A stretch of DNA of 64,000 nucleotides from Lingula anatina (lineage: Eukaryota > Brachiopoda > Lingulata > Lingulida > Lingulidae): the NCBI RefSeq assembly GCF_001039355.2, contig NW_019774624.1:1744047-1808046 (forward strand). Direction: 5' to 3'. Shown here piece by piece: positions 1 through 11,379 of this stretch (positions within the stretch are counted from its first letter, which is position 1; every line of letters starts with the position of its first letter). Made by a program: the position numbers and the translations under genes. Below the pieces are notes generated by a model. The model made no database searches and was not told where the DNA came from. It worked only from the letters and a program-made list of their open reading frames with translations.

Positions 1-245
1 GGGTGCATTGCAATGAGGCCCACCCCCAGCCCCCAATCCCGAAAAAGCCAAAATTTTACGGGGAACGAGTTGAGATTATAGGTGACCAAAACCCATGAGA
101 GGGGTACGGGGGCCCTTACCGTCTAGGAGGAGAGGCGGTACCGGTAGCCATCCGGCGGAGCCAACGGAGCCGGCGGAGCCGGCGGAGCCGGCGGAACGAT
201 CCGGACGGGACCGAAACCATGTGTACCGCCAGTGCTAACGCTGGT
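1..245. repeat. GC-rich dispersed repeat, copy 1
   Basis: This copy starts GGGTGCATTGCAATGAG, has an internal tandem of GGCGGAGCC-like 9-mers near 152-195, and ends in a hairpin (GTACCGCCAG, loop, CTGGTGGTAC, about 214-241). It matches 2825-3072 along its whole length and lies 3' of the unrecognised minus gene. It may be a non-autonomous transposon or SINE-like unit. Its left end may be cut by the window. Confidence 0.7.
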
Positions 246-424
246 GGTACAATTAAAGAGTAGGATTTTAACAATGGTATTTGCTAATCAGTAATTATGA
301 TATATATTTTGATCTGCTGCTGAAATGAAAATTTTCATTCTAACTTTATTCCATTAAGCTATATGTGACTCATTAATTTTTTTAAACATTTATATACACA
401 GAATTGAGTTGGATCATTTGCTTG

Positions 425-3400
425 CTAACCTTTCCTGGCTGTTTGTTGGTTCAAAAACTGAGCACAGTTCTCTTTCTCCTTGACCCATTCTGTCTCACCT
501 GATACACTGCCAGCAACATCACCACACACATCTAAAGTCAAAAATAAATAATGGCAATTAAGGAGATGTATAAAATATTTTGATGTTATTTTTTACATGT
601 CTATAATTTAAGGTCTGGTACTAGTCATATTAAAAACAAATTAAGGTATGATATGAAGAGCGCTTTTCATAAAAATTCCCTTTATCCAGTTAATCTATTC
701 GACAATATGAAACAACTCAATTGGTTTGCTTTGGTAAGCCCTACAGATAAATTAAAAGGACCTCATCAGAATTTACTATAAAAAGAGATTTTATTTTTTT
801 TATGCAAAGTCCATAGATGCATTATATATCTGCACAGAAGAATGTTTCACAAGATAATTCCCTTGAATATTAATTCTGGTGGATTTAAAAGTTCAGTGTA
901 CACAACACAAAAGGTAGTTTTACTTGCTGAGTGGTACCTGTATTAGCTATTGCATGAACACCAACAGACTGCTCAGTCAATCCCCATAAGATTCTCACTT
1001 CAAAAGCAGAACTTTGCTCAAAAACTGATTTCTCCAAAACCTCCAACACTCTTGGTTCCTACAGTCATGCAAAAGAAATACAAATTTCCATTTTAAGTTC
1101 TATACATATACAATTTTATGTGAAAGATGCCATTATCTACATCAATGTTCAATATATAACAAGAAAATTATCTATTCATTCCTTTAAAAAAATTTATCAC
1201 AAATATAAAAAAAAAACAGTATGTTCCTGAACAATTAATACACATAGCTCTTTAAAAAATTGGACCGTGTCAATCAATTACACTCACTGTCTTTAAAAGT
1301 GGACTGCCAATTCAAAATCATATTTACCAAGTTTGCACTACATGTTTTCCAGTTTTCTGCAGTCAAAGGAAAATCACACAATTCATTGACCCGCTCGGCA
1401 GGAAAGAGTCTAGGCAACAGCAGTTGAATAGTTAGTTTGGTGCAACGCAAAACATCCAGCACTGCTTGCCCGTCTGTTAAAGGACACATCTTGTTCAAGT
1501 TAATGAACACAGTATTCAACGTGTTTGGGTTCATCAGAATGTCACCAACTGAAAATGATTCAGTTAACTATTAATATAAGCAGTTGAAGTTGATAATAAT
1601 GCCAGCTTTTGTGCAACAAATCATTTGAAATAAAAGCAAAATCATGATTACAGAATATATACATGTATATACGTACTGGTGTGCATATATAGTGTGGACC
1701 TGCATGTGCGTTGCAAATACAGAACACTTTACATATATTTTCAAAGAGTTATATATATACACTGCAAAGTCTACAATGTATGTACATTTTAAGTATACTT
1801 ATACCACGAGTGGAACTTCAAACAATAGGATAATTGCACTTGTACTTCGCATACAGGTTTGCCTGCATTTTTATACGCTTCGGAGTGTTGATCCTGTTGT
1901 CTGAAGCCCCAGCCGTGGTATTAAGTCAGTTACAATTAACTACTCATCACCCACTGTATGTGACATACAAGAGCGTATTATATCTGGGCTGTGCCTCAAT
2001 ATAATTACATCCTTATATTTCACATACAGTGGACGACTCGTGTTGTAACTTTATATAGTACTATACACTGTAAAAACTGCAGTTTTATTTTTCCGAAAAA
2101 AGATGGTTGAGGCCCCGTTGTGCTTGTATAGTCATGCCATGCAGTTGAACAATTCATACAGCGCATTGCCAATAATTGAGGAATATTCTAATTGGTTCAG
2201 ACACTTGATTGATTTTTTTTAAATTTAATAACTTGTTTTTAAGTTAAACAAGATCTGTCTTGATTATGAAAAATTTGAATCTCCTAATAAATCCAAAAAC
2301 CATATTAAATAATAGAGTGGCATTTTTCTCCATGCATGAATTAAGACAGGTTATGTACCTTGTTGAGGAAGGTTGAGATGATAACATTGGAAAATTGATT
2401 TGATTACTTGTTAAAAGGGTCTACCATGCATTTATGCATACCTATCAAATGCAAAAAAGAAGAGCTCTCTAGCATTAACGGTTCCAGAATTAGAGAGAGC
2501 TTTCTGTTTTGGCATCTAATTGGCCGCTGCTCCAGTGAAAATGCACCGATTGACCCCAAACTCACGGAGATGAAAGATTTCCTGAAGGGTAACACCTGCC
2601 AATAATATTATAGGTTAGGTCTATGTAGTTTTTGAATATCAGTGCAAATATATTTTTTTAAATTTTGGCCCGTTTCACCTTCAAATAAAGGTCAAAGGTC
2701 AAATCCAAGGGCATATATTTGAAATCTCCACATATGACTTTCCATCAGCCGTCTGTAGAAATTTTTCCCAATATTCCTTCGGTATGGTAGATAATTAGGA
2801 TTTAATTTTGCCAATTTTGGACAAGGGTGCATTGCAATGAGTGCCACACCTAGACCCAAGCACCAACAAAGTCCAAATTTTACCTGGATCAAGTTGAGAT
2901 TATACGTGACCTAAATCCAAGAGATAGGTAGACAGGCCCTTATAGTCTAAAAGGAGAAGCGGTAACGGTAACATGCCGGTGGAGCCAGCGGAACCAGCGG
3001 AGCTGGCAGAACGATCCGGATGGGACTAAGACCATGCATGTACCGCCAGCGCCTACGCTGGTGGTACAATAATGATCGAAGGCCTTCTATGGCACTCACG
3101 GCTGACAGGACCAGGGCTGATCCTTTTCCTGTGAAAGGTTGCCAATTTGGTCCACATAGAGGTGATGACAGCAAAAAGCTTTTCATGACTAAAAACACTG
3201 TTGATACGCCAGTCTATGACACCCTGCCATAACAAAGCTGAAAAGAAAAATTGGCATCTTTTTTCTTCCTTTGCAAGTCTCAAAAATGAACTGAATTGAA
3301 AATGTTACATACAATTTATTTCAAACTGAGAATTATCAAATTATCATTGCCTAAAAATGTTAACTTCCAAGTTTACTACATGTACATGCAGCTATGGACA

Positions 3401-6400
3401 GATCAGAACATGATTAAGAGAATAAAAGATCAATGAAAGCAAAATTCTGATGAACAATTTTTGATAAGTATGATTACTGTTTGTAAACATACAATATCCC
3501 TAAATGGTGGTTGCATTTATCAATATAATTAATCAATGAATATATATATATGCACAGTAATAGCTTGAAATTGCTGCTTAAGATACTTTTTCGCCCTTAA
3601 CATCTTTTTTTATATTTGGAGGCTGAAATTTACTTGAGAAATATGTATCACTTACCCTCCATGCTTGGATATAAAAAGAAGATCATGCTGCAGTCTACTG
3701 TCATGAATACACAACCGAAGACAAATTCCAAACTGCCATATATAACAAGGAATTTTGCCAACAAAAACAGCATTCTTTTGCTGCAGATCTGAAAAGATTT
3801 AGGCAAATAATTAAGATATTGTATTGTATTGTCATCGTATAATTGATATAATTGAAAATTGGATTTAATTTGACTTAAATAAGTACTGTACTTTTTTAAT
3901 CAATTATCTGGGATGCATGATATGGGTGTGTTCACAATGAAATTATCATAATAGGTAGTTCAAACTAACTCCACATCGACTCTCAATGAATGCAATCAGA
4001 GAAAGAGAAAAAACACACATCTTAATTCCTGGTGTTAATTAAAATACAGAAAAGCTGGTGATTTTAGGGCAGCTGATTAGAGTATGACCTCATTCAGAAT
4101 GGGGGACTATAACTAATCCTAGGGTCAAATATGCATGGCGACCCACTACAAAGCTTGCCATCTAATCTGCTAATAGACCAGACATGAGCCCAACTTAAAA
4201 AAAAAAAAAACTCTAAACATTTATTGTGAAACCAAACAACTTACATAATATTTTGGGGTTTAATTGCTCTGGGGTCATGTAAAAATGTGGAATTCTGTGA
4301 TTCCACAGAAAAAGCTCATGTCTGATAGACTCTGAATAGATATCCATTGGGGAAGTATTCAAGTGGGTTGGCCATATTTGACCCTTGGACTATAGTTATA
4401 GTTCCCTATTCTGAATGGGGCCTACGTTGGAAACAAGAGAAGGCATGTTCATCTGATGGTATTCAGTGAGAGTGCCTTCAGAGTTAGTTCAAAATACCTA
4501 CTACAAAAGTCCCATTGTGAACACACCCTAAATGCAACAAACCTTGACTTTGTAAAGCTGCTGCCCAGGAGAAGGACCTGATATCAGTTCTGCAGGCACT
4601 TTTTCTGATATGTCATCCCCTATTAGGTTGACATATTTTTTTTGAGGACCATAATTATATGTATCAACTGGTAATTCACAATTATCAGTGCTAAATTCCT
4701 GAAAAACATGCAACAAAAACATCTTATTGAATTTTTACTGTTTGTGCATGCACATCGATCATGCAGGCACACACAGACACACACACACACAAGTACACAC
4801 ATACTGCGCCATTATACAATTTCAATTATTAAAAATAAATATTATTTATTTGGTGCTTGTATAAGCAACTGTGGAAATTAGTGCAACTAAATACTGATCA
4901 TATTCTTTTGAGATAATTTACTACTGCTTAGTTTTGGTCCTCTAAATGTAATGTGCTTCTTTAAAAACAAGACTAAAAAACAATTGACAATCACTTTAGC
5001 ATTTATAATTCAAGTAAATATATAAATACGAAATTATACTTACAGTTAAATGTATTTGTTTATTTTCTTTTGCCTCAGCAAAAATATCTGCAACTCTACT
5101 GCAGCACTCTTGAAAAGATTCTTCTGTTTGTTTTTGTTCTGCATGCTGAAGTTTTTCTATCAGGTGCTCATGCATCATCAATTCTATACCTGCAGTATAT
5201 TTTGTATTTGGTATGTAAAGCTGGAATTTGGAGGTAAACTTGATTAATATCAAAAGATTGTCAAAATCAGAGAAGAATGTTATCAGCTGTGCTACTGAGT
5301 ATAATATGTTAGAAGAATAGGTTACATCCCTATACGTCCCGATACTCCCCCGCACTGATACATCCCCGCACCAGTTATACTCCCCTGCACCGATACTCCC
5401 CCGCACTGACACTCCCCCTCAGGATCGAAGCAAGGAAGCAATAATGTGGGGGAGTATCGGTGTAGGGGAGTAACGATGCGCCTACATCAGCAATTTTACT
5501 GGGTATGTATTGGTGTGGGGTCATATTGATGCACATAATACTCAGAAATTTACTTATTAAGGGGGGATTATTGGTGCTGGATCTATCTGTGTGGGCTTGT
5601 ATCGATGCACATAATACACAGAAATTTACTAATTAAGGGGGAATTATTGGTGCGAGGCAGTATCATAGCGGGGGAGTGATGGTTTAGGGGAGTATCAACT
5701 TGACCCCGAAGAATTAATAGAGTAATTTTTTTCAATCAACAGCCAATTAAATATTTAAATTGTTTACCCCCAATATTTTGATGTCTATCTATGTTTGCCT
5801 GGATAGCCCCATTCCCTGATGAAGATACTCTGGCAGACATCAAAATATTGAAGGTAAACAATTTCAATAATTAGCTGTTGATTGAAGAAAAATTTGCTTA
5901 ATTCTGATTGTCAAATGTTTTCAATGTTTTTTAAGCTTTATAATCTTATATACATTAGTGTAATCCCCAGTCCTCTGTGGCAACTGGCAGGAAATGTGCA
6001 CAAAGTTTAGATATGTATTATATATATATGATTCTACATTGGCACTGACAACGCCTGGATATCTGGGATATCAAGGAACTGAAGGAAGGGAGACCGACAT
6101 ATTTTGTCTACCTTCCACACCCCCTTTTGAACATTAATAATATTTAATGTACATCTGTTATTCAGATGTGATTTTGGGTATTATTAGACCGTTGTGGAAC
6201 AAAGGTCAATTTCACTATCATGTGTTGATAAACCCGATATTTTGTTATAGGAAAACCTATGCAGCTTTATGTGTAAATGTACACCAAGGCAAAATTAAGA
6301 AAGCAAAAGTGAAACTGGAAGATCCCATAATAAATACTCCCAGAATGCAGCTTTGTCTAATTCCGTGCTACTGTTATGAGTGAGACAAAAAAAACTACTC

Positions 6401-6524
6401 ACCTAATATCCCAGGAAGTATCCGGAAATAAGGGTTTTAAAGCCAAATGAGTGGAAAATGAAACCTCTCGCGGATTTTTTTGAGCTGTCACGTGTCGGTA
6501 AATGTTTTGATCCGTTGCTAACAT
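425..6524 (-). CDS. Unrecognised multi-exon protein gene (model incomplete at the 5' side)
   Basis: I do not recognise the family. Exons in transcription order: 6403..6524 (possible start, MLATDQNIYRH, ends phase 2), then a gap in the model, 5044..5286, 4543..4698, 3656..3788, 3100..3237, 2566..2595 (30-nt microexon), 1328..1548, 938..1058 and 425..531 with a TAG stop. From 5286 onward every junction keeps frame and gives about 382 residues. All introns there use GT-AG; donors at 4542 (GTTTGT) and 1327 (GTAAAT) are weak, and a stronger donor at 1287 would break the frame. The protein has an acidic/Gln-rich helical start, a hydrophobic Cys-containing middle (near VFMTVDCSMIFFLYPSM), then helical segments, and ends in a Trp-containing charged helix. 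No signal peptide is evident. The first exon and 5286 do not join in phase, so at least one exon is missing or exon 1 is wrong. Confidence 0.6.
2825..3072. repeat. GC-rich dispersed repeat, copy 2
   Basis: Second copy of the 1-245 repeat, same orientation, diverged by substitutions and small indels. It ends in a better hairpin (GTACCGCCAGCG, loop, CGCTGGTGGTAC). It lies in an intron of the minus-strand gene, with its hairpin end only about 28 bp from the splice donor of exon 3100..3237. Confidence 0.7.
3924..4528. mobile_element. 605-bp palindromic MITE-like element
   Basis: The left end GGGTGTGTTCACAATG is the exact reverse complement of the right end CATTGTGAACACACCC. The inverted match continues inward: AGTTCAAACTAACTC near 3957 pairs with GAGTTAGTTCAAA near 4479, the blocks near 4092-4147 and 4362-4419 pair, and GACATGAGCCC pairs with GCTCATGTCTG near 4312. 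There is no ORF. The terminal sequence resembles hAT-type ends, but I see no clear target-site duplication. It sits in an intron 14 nt from the donor of exon 4543..4698. Confidence 0.75.
5328..5700. repeat. Inverted minisatellite of GATACTCCCCCGCACTGA-like units plus a 65-bp direct repeat
   Basis: At 5335-5420 there are four to five units of about 18 bp (GATACTCCCCCGCACTGA and variants) in one orientation. From 5443 the complementary motif (GGGGGAGTATCGGTG) runs the other way, recurring near 5660-5690. Between these, 5527-5577 and 5592-5648 are direct copies of a block ending in ATTATTGGTGC. The array is intronic in the minus-strand gene and G-rich on one strand. Confidence 0.65.
5726..5895. 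mobile_element. Foldback element, about 58-bp arms
   Basis: The arm at about 5728-5785 (TTCAATCAACAGC through CAATATTTTGATGTCT) is the near-perfect inverse of about 5838-5893 (AGACATCAAAATATTG through AGCTGTTGATTGAAG). About 50 bp of spacer contains CCTGATGAAGATACTCTGGC. No ORF. It is probably a MITE or solo terminal repeat. Confidence 0.65.
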
Positions 6525-6830
6525 TGACCTGTGGTGACGTGTGCACCCCACGCACGACGGTCAACTTAAATTAACCCGGAAACTATATTAAACTACTCTA
6601 GACTACCATACTTGCTGGCCATAACGCAAAAAATAAAAAAAAAACCGAAAAATATCTAAATCGGTAAAGTTTTTTCAAACGAATTTCATAGAACCGCCAT
6701 ATACATGTAGGCTACCTCCATAGAGACGATATAATAAGGCACAGGTACATGAGCTAGGTGACCATATTTTATTATATCCGTTTTAGAAATACGTGTAATT
6801 TTTTTGTATTATGGTTGGTATGGAAGTCGA

Positions 6831-6888
6831 GCGTTTTTTTTTTTTTTTTGTTTTTTTTTTTTTTTTGTTGTTTTTTTGTTTTAAGTTA
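6831..6888. repeat. T-rich low-complexity tract
   Basis: Interrupted poly-T (TTTTTTTTTTG-type runs) directly before the palindromic element at 6891. The surrounding 6.5-7.1 kb carries more CG dinucleotides than its neighbours and lies upstream of the putative first exon of the minus gene, so it may hold that gene's promoter. No defined promoter motif was identified. Confidence 0.6.
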
Positions 6889-6890
6889 TT

Positions 6891-6988
6891 GCGTTAGCAT
6901 TCCCATTGACGATTTTTGATATGTCTGTTCGGCGTAGGCTGCATATTAAAATCGTCGACAAGAGTGCTGACGCATAAAATTCGTGCTA
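6891..6988. mobile_element. Palindromic MITE, diverged copy (family of 9905-10020)
   Basis: The arm GCGTTAGCATTCCCATTGAC pairs with the inverse of the right arm (GTCGACAAGAGTGCTGACGC, about 6954-6973). Outside it lies TTCGTGCTA, which also bounds the 9905-10020 copy. It is shorter and more diverged than that copy. Confidence 0.5.
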
Positions 6989-6999
6989 CCAGGTGACAG

Positions 7000-8088
7000 T
7001 CGAGCGTGGTGCGCCTTCTCTGCGAATAGTTTTTGGATCCGACAAAATCTCACGTACATGTCACAGATATAACTTTGCAAGAAACGTAAAACATACTAGC
7101 TACCTTTTTTAACAGAGGGGCAATTTATTGATAATAAACTACCTGAATCCATTCACTAACGCCTTCAAAAACAGAATGGACAATTACTGGAAACAATTAC
7201 CGCTAATGATGTATCATATTTACAGCACCATGTAAATTGCATGTATGCATAAAACCAAACTACCAAGAACAAACACATTCAAAACATTGTAACAAGCTTT
7301 TATTCAACAATTACAAAGATTTCAACTATCTGGATATTATTTGAATTACTACAAAAACATTCATGGTCAATGCTCTTTTGTTATTCTCCATTTATACCAG
7401 CACCAGTGATAAATATATCCATTGCAAGACTAGATAAAAGAGAAATATTGCACTCCATTAGAAACATTTTCAATAATTTACTTGTCTACCCCTTACACAA
7501 AAGGAATTTAAAAGGTAATGTGCACAATTTTGTCACTCGATGGTTTAAAAATTTGAAAATGTTCTGAATCAAGAACAACTGTTTACAACAAAGTATATTA
7601 TTTGGCTAACAATTAGGTATCACCTTTAACCTTCTTTCATTTTCTGCACATTAAATCAATAATTTTGTGCAAGTTAACTATTAATCATTAAAAATACCTA
7701 ATATATTCACAGGATGACTATACTAGTACCCACTTCCCAATGATCATTTGACACTAGCACTGTCTCTCGTCTGATAAATAATTGCAATTGCATGCATTTC
7801 TACAGGAATGAATCATTATTGCCTTTGCATAAAACAATTGAGCATGTATACTCTAAACAAAAATCTACCCTAGATCAAAAGATAATAACATTGGTAAAAC
7901 TGTTAAAAAATATATAGTAGGTCATATCTATACTTAAATGATTGTCAAAACCAATATATTAAAAAATTAATATCATTAATTTTCTTTTTTCAAATTTTTG
8001 ATCACAGCAATAAAGCATTATTTATTGGCGATGCCTGCAACAAAATTTGGCAGTGAACCCTGACTCTTGAGCAAACTGAAATAAATCT
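7000..8088. other. AT-rich intergenic sequence / probable 3' UTR of the GRHPR-like gene
   Basis: I see no convincing exon here. The stretch just below 8089 is downstream of the minus-strand dehydrogenase stop codon and should include its 3' UTR. I could not place a poly(A) site with confidence. Confidence 0.4.
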
Positions 8089-10618
8089 TTATCCTTTGAC
8101 TTCACTTGGCAGAGGCCTTCCCTCTACCTCAGCCAAAACATTCTCCAGCATCAACATCTCCATCTTCCTCCTCGTCTCCACTGTGGCAGAACCTGTGTGA
8201 GGTGATATGATGATATTTGGCAGCGTGAGGAGGGGGTGGTCCCTGGGGAGAGGCTCTGGGTACGTCACGTCTAATGCAGCTGCCTTTATTGTCTTATTCT
8301 TCAGTGCGGTGTACAGGGCTTCTTGGTCAATAATCTTTCCTAAAAAACAAAGAAAAAAAGTGACTCAAATATGCCTTCATGCAAAATCACATTTTCACTT
8401 TTTTGCTATTACATGTTTTATTAAAAGTAATTAAAAAATATGACATACAATATCTCAGCCAAAATATGTAATTCACTAAAAAGCTGAGGTTAAGAAAATT
8501 CTTTTGCATCGATTTTCCAAGAATCAACCAAAACAAAATGACACAAGCAAACAAATAAAATGGTACCCATTTTTCATAATTGCTTCCTTATTTGAGTCCC
8601 CCCCCCCCCCAAAAAAAAAAAATAAAAAATAAAAAAAAATTATCATCTCACCTCTGGCAACATTGATGATTGTAGCACTTGGTTTCATCTGTTTGAACCT
8701 AGCCTCAGAGAACATCCCGACCGTTTCTGGAGTTTGTGGACAAGCTATGATGAGGTAGTCACACTTGGGAAGCAGTTCTTCCAGCGAGGCACAGTATGAG
8801 GCCCCTACAGTAGACTCTTCTGCTGTACTCCTGAAAACAATTAAATGTCACAGATTATTTATCAATTTCTTGCTAGTGATAACACAAAAAATTAGACTTT
8901 TCAATTAATTAAAGTGTAAAAAAACACCAACAGATAATTATTTTGTTAAGAATAAATCTTAAATTAGTAACCAAACAAGCTTAAGGTCTGGATCTAACAG
9001 AACCTGAGGTATAGATTGCTCATTTTTAAAAAGTTAGAAGACTGAGGATGTATATGCTTGTCTGCTCTTTTTTTTTACATTTTTAAATTTATGTATTTTA
9101 TATAAAAATTATTACCAGTACCTTCTTTTCCGGTTGTGGTAATAAATGTTCATCTGGAAAGCCTTTGCTCTCTGCGCAATCTTGAATCCAATTCCTCCCA
9201 TCCCAACAATACCCAGTGTGGCAAAGCAGACATCATTACCAAGCCAGTTTTGGTTCAGTTCTTGGACTGGTTCAGAACCCATGGCTAGCTTGACACCTAC
9301 AAATAGTATAAAACATGCCTGTTAATTTATAGTATTAAAAAAATCATGTTGCTCTTGATTAAAAAAGATATCTCAGTATCAAGCATACATGAACTACGTA
9401 GTAACAGTCAAACAAAAGGCAAGCAACACAAATTTACTTCTCTGCACATTCTTTACATATATCATATGCAGACCAATAAAAATTTATATATGTAACAAAG
9501 TCAATTAAATTAAAAAACAAACAATACCCAGTACAGTGGAGGATTTAGAGGGGGGGGTCAGGGGGGTCCCCCCCCTTCAATTTCTGGTCCCCTTTTAAAA
9601 TTATAATTTTGACTAGCTGAATCTTAGTTCTAAACCATACCAAATGGCCTCTAAAATACCAAAACTTTTCGGGGCCCTTCATCGGGTCCCGAACCCACAC
9701 CAAGTTGGGGGGGGGGGGGGGGGGGGGGGGGCTTCGCATCAGCAGACCTCCCCTTCAATTAAAAGCTTAATTTGGACAAAATGTGTGAGTTAGCACTCTT
9801 ATTTACATCTTCTGATATGTATTTTAACTGGTACAGCCAGTACATTTCAGAAACTGCAAACAGGAGTGCTGAAGTATTAATCTTAAGCTTGTTAAAGTTA
9901 AACTAGCACGAAAATTCATGCATTAGCACTCCTATTGACGATTCTGATGTGTACTGTCTGTGCACAGACAGTACATATCAGATTCATCAATAGGAGTGCT
10001 AACACATGAATTTTCGTGCTAAAGTTTAATTAACATGCATTCCCACACAGCCAGAGCTAGTGTGCATGAAAAAGTACTTGTGCATATTTGAAATTGCACA
10101 GGGGTCTGGACCACTTAAAGCAAAAAAGCGCCACAATAATATCTGATTGAGATTGGTATTGGAAAAAATATCTGATTGAGATTCACATCGGGGGAGCCAC
10201 AGAATTAGACACCCCCTCCCCCATTACCTGGAATAAGGTTTCTTGCAGACGCCAACATCAATGTCACAGCCATGTCGGCAACGGAATCGCAGAGAACATC
10301 TGGGGTATTGGCAACTTTAACTCCAAGCTGATTGTATTTCTTAACATCTATATGATCAACCCCTACGCCATTGTTGGCGATAATTTTCAAGTTTGGGAGC
10401 AAATCCAGCGTATTTTCCAAATACATGCGTGAACCACGGACTAAGGCACCAACGATGTTTGCTCCTAAAATTGGATTTGCTACAAGATCTTTATGGCAAA
10501 TGATGTCAAAGTGTTTTTCGACCCTTTCACAAAATTCTGGGTTAAATCCTTGCGTCGGATCGTCTTTCTGCCTGGCGTGGATCCACACAGCCGGTCGTGG
10601 TTTGTCAATTTCCGCCAT
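8089..10618 (-). CDS. GRHPR-like: Glyoxylate/hydroxypyruvate reductase-like D-isomer-specific 2-hydroxyacid dehydrogenase
   Basis: Four exons, 10228..10618, 9122..9296, 8652..8830 and 8089..8339, join in phase to give 331 residues, the usual family length. The start is ATGGCGGAAATT at 10618. Exon 1 holds the N-terminal catalytic domain and the NNGVGVDHID and VANTPDVL motifs. Exon 2 has the NAD(P)-binding turn GIVGMGGIG. Exon 3 has INVARG (catalytic Arg). Exon 4 has DVTYPEP (Glu) and ISPHTGSAT (His), so the Arg-Glu-His triad is intact. Family enzymes reduce glyoxylate or hydroxypyruvate with NAD(P)H in cytosol, peroxisomes or mitochondria; the exact substrate here is inferred. No targeting signal is obvious (the C-terminus PSEVKG is not a peroxisomal tripeptide). 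Its first intron is filled with palindromic repeats, and its start lies about 75-110 bp from the divergent ZFAT-like gene. Confidence 0.92.
9535..9765. repeat. Degenerate repeat with long homopolymer G run
   Basis: It opens CAGTGGAGGATTTAGAGGGGGG, a form typical of dispersed elements beginning 'cagtggcggatccagggggg', and contains runs of C and an uninterrupted G run at about 9706-9731. It lies in intron 1 of the dehydrogenase gene. Homopolymer lengths are probably unreliable. Confidence 0.5.
9788..9885. mobile_element. Palindromic MITE, partial/diverged copy
   Basis: GTTAGCACTCTTATTTACATC at the left is the rough inverse of the right part (CAAACAGGAGTGCTGAAG), around a TACAGCCAGTAC centre. 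It is related to the perfect copy 20 bp downstream. Confidence 0.5.
9905..10020. mobile_element. 116-bp near-perfect palindromic MITE
   Basis: It reads AGCACGAAAATTCATG into GTCTGTGCACAGAC and out to CATGAATTTTCGTGCT, so both halves are almost perfect inverse complements about the central TGCA. The flanking TTAAACT/AGTTTAA extends the symmetry. No coding capacity. Transcribed as part of intron 1 of the dehydrogenase, it would form a strong hairpin. Confidence 0.8.
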
Positions 10619-10740
10619 TTTTTAATGTCACGTGATCTGAGCGTTGGAAGCCATATTGAAATTCACAGCCGCGATTTGGAAGAATTTTATGACCAGTAAT
10701 ACTTTTCATGGTTCAGAAATCAACGATCTACGGTAGGTGC
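10619..10740. promoter_or_regulatory. Putative bidirectional promoter between GRHPR-like and ZFAT-like genes
   Basis: The dehydrogenase ATG is at 10618 on the minus strand. On the plus strand a splice donor (CTACG|GTAGGT) at 10733 would end a non-coding first exon of the ZFAT-like gene, whose first coding exon begins exactly at its ATG and so needs an upstream exon. Both genes would then start within roughly 100 bp. The interval contains TCACGTGATC (E-box core). The inference is from arrangement; no TATA box was identified. Confidence 0.45.
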
Positions 10741-11379
10741 TAAGGTCCTGTGATTGTGTATCATTTATAATGACCGCTATTTATGGTAGAAATAGTCATT
10801 TTTAGGCAAGTTCTTATGGGCATAGCCGAGTCGCAATTATGCCTTGGCTGAAGCCTGAACTCTGCAACTTTGCGCCAAATGCTGTCTGCTAATTCGGGTG
10901 TTGTTTTTTGTATTTTGGTTTTCTAACAGTAGCTAAACTCAAATGACTGGAACAACTTAAATATTGATATTATTAAGTTAGTATCAATTGTTTCGCATCG
11001 CTCTGTGGAGCTGCTGTTAATGGCAGTAATATATTACCGTATCGGACTCAAGATGCACAATTTATTTTAATATTTGGGACCTAAATTAATGAAAGATTCG
11101 CGAGTTTTTATCAAATTTTATGTGTTTTCTCCAATGTGCTGTTTTAGTGATCTCTTCCCTATTTGAAAATCCTGCTCAAACCTATGACCTATCAAACTTC
11201 ATGGGTCCATTAGCTGAAACCATAGAATAGTGACAGTTAGCAGAATTTTTTCAATGTGCCCTTTGATATGTTTAGGCATTAAGCTACCTGCTTACTTAGC
11301 CTGTAGAAATTTAACAGTTTTCAGTTTTTTAATAACCAGTGAAACAAAACTGATTGATCCAATGGAGGGTTTGAAGAAT

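Noticed and set aside
1288-1327. Longer version of exon 1328..1548 using the stronger donor at 1287
   Set aside because: It puts the following exon (938..1058) out of frame and into an early stop, whereas the GTAAAT donor at 1327 keeps the whole chain open.
5818-5860. CTGATGAAG motif resembling a hammerhead ribozyme core; a similar CTGATGAAGCC occurs near 36805 on the minus strand
   Set aside because: The required GAAA box and closing stems are not present at the right places in either site.
5991-6060. Possible minus-strand exon (FLDIPDIQALSVPM) linking the first exon and 5286 in the unrecognised gene
   Set aside because: Its acceptor is good, but I could not find a donor that keeps frame on both sides.
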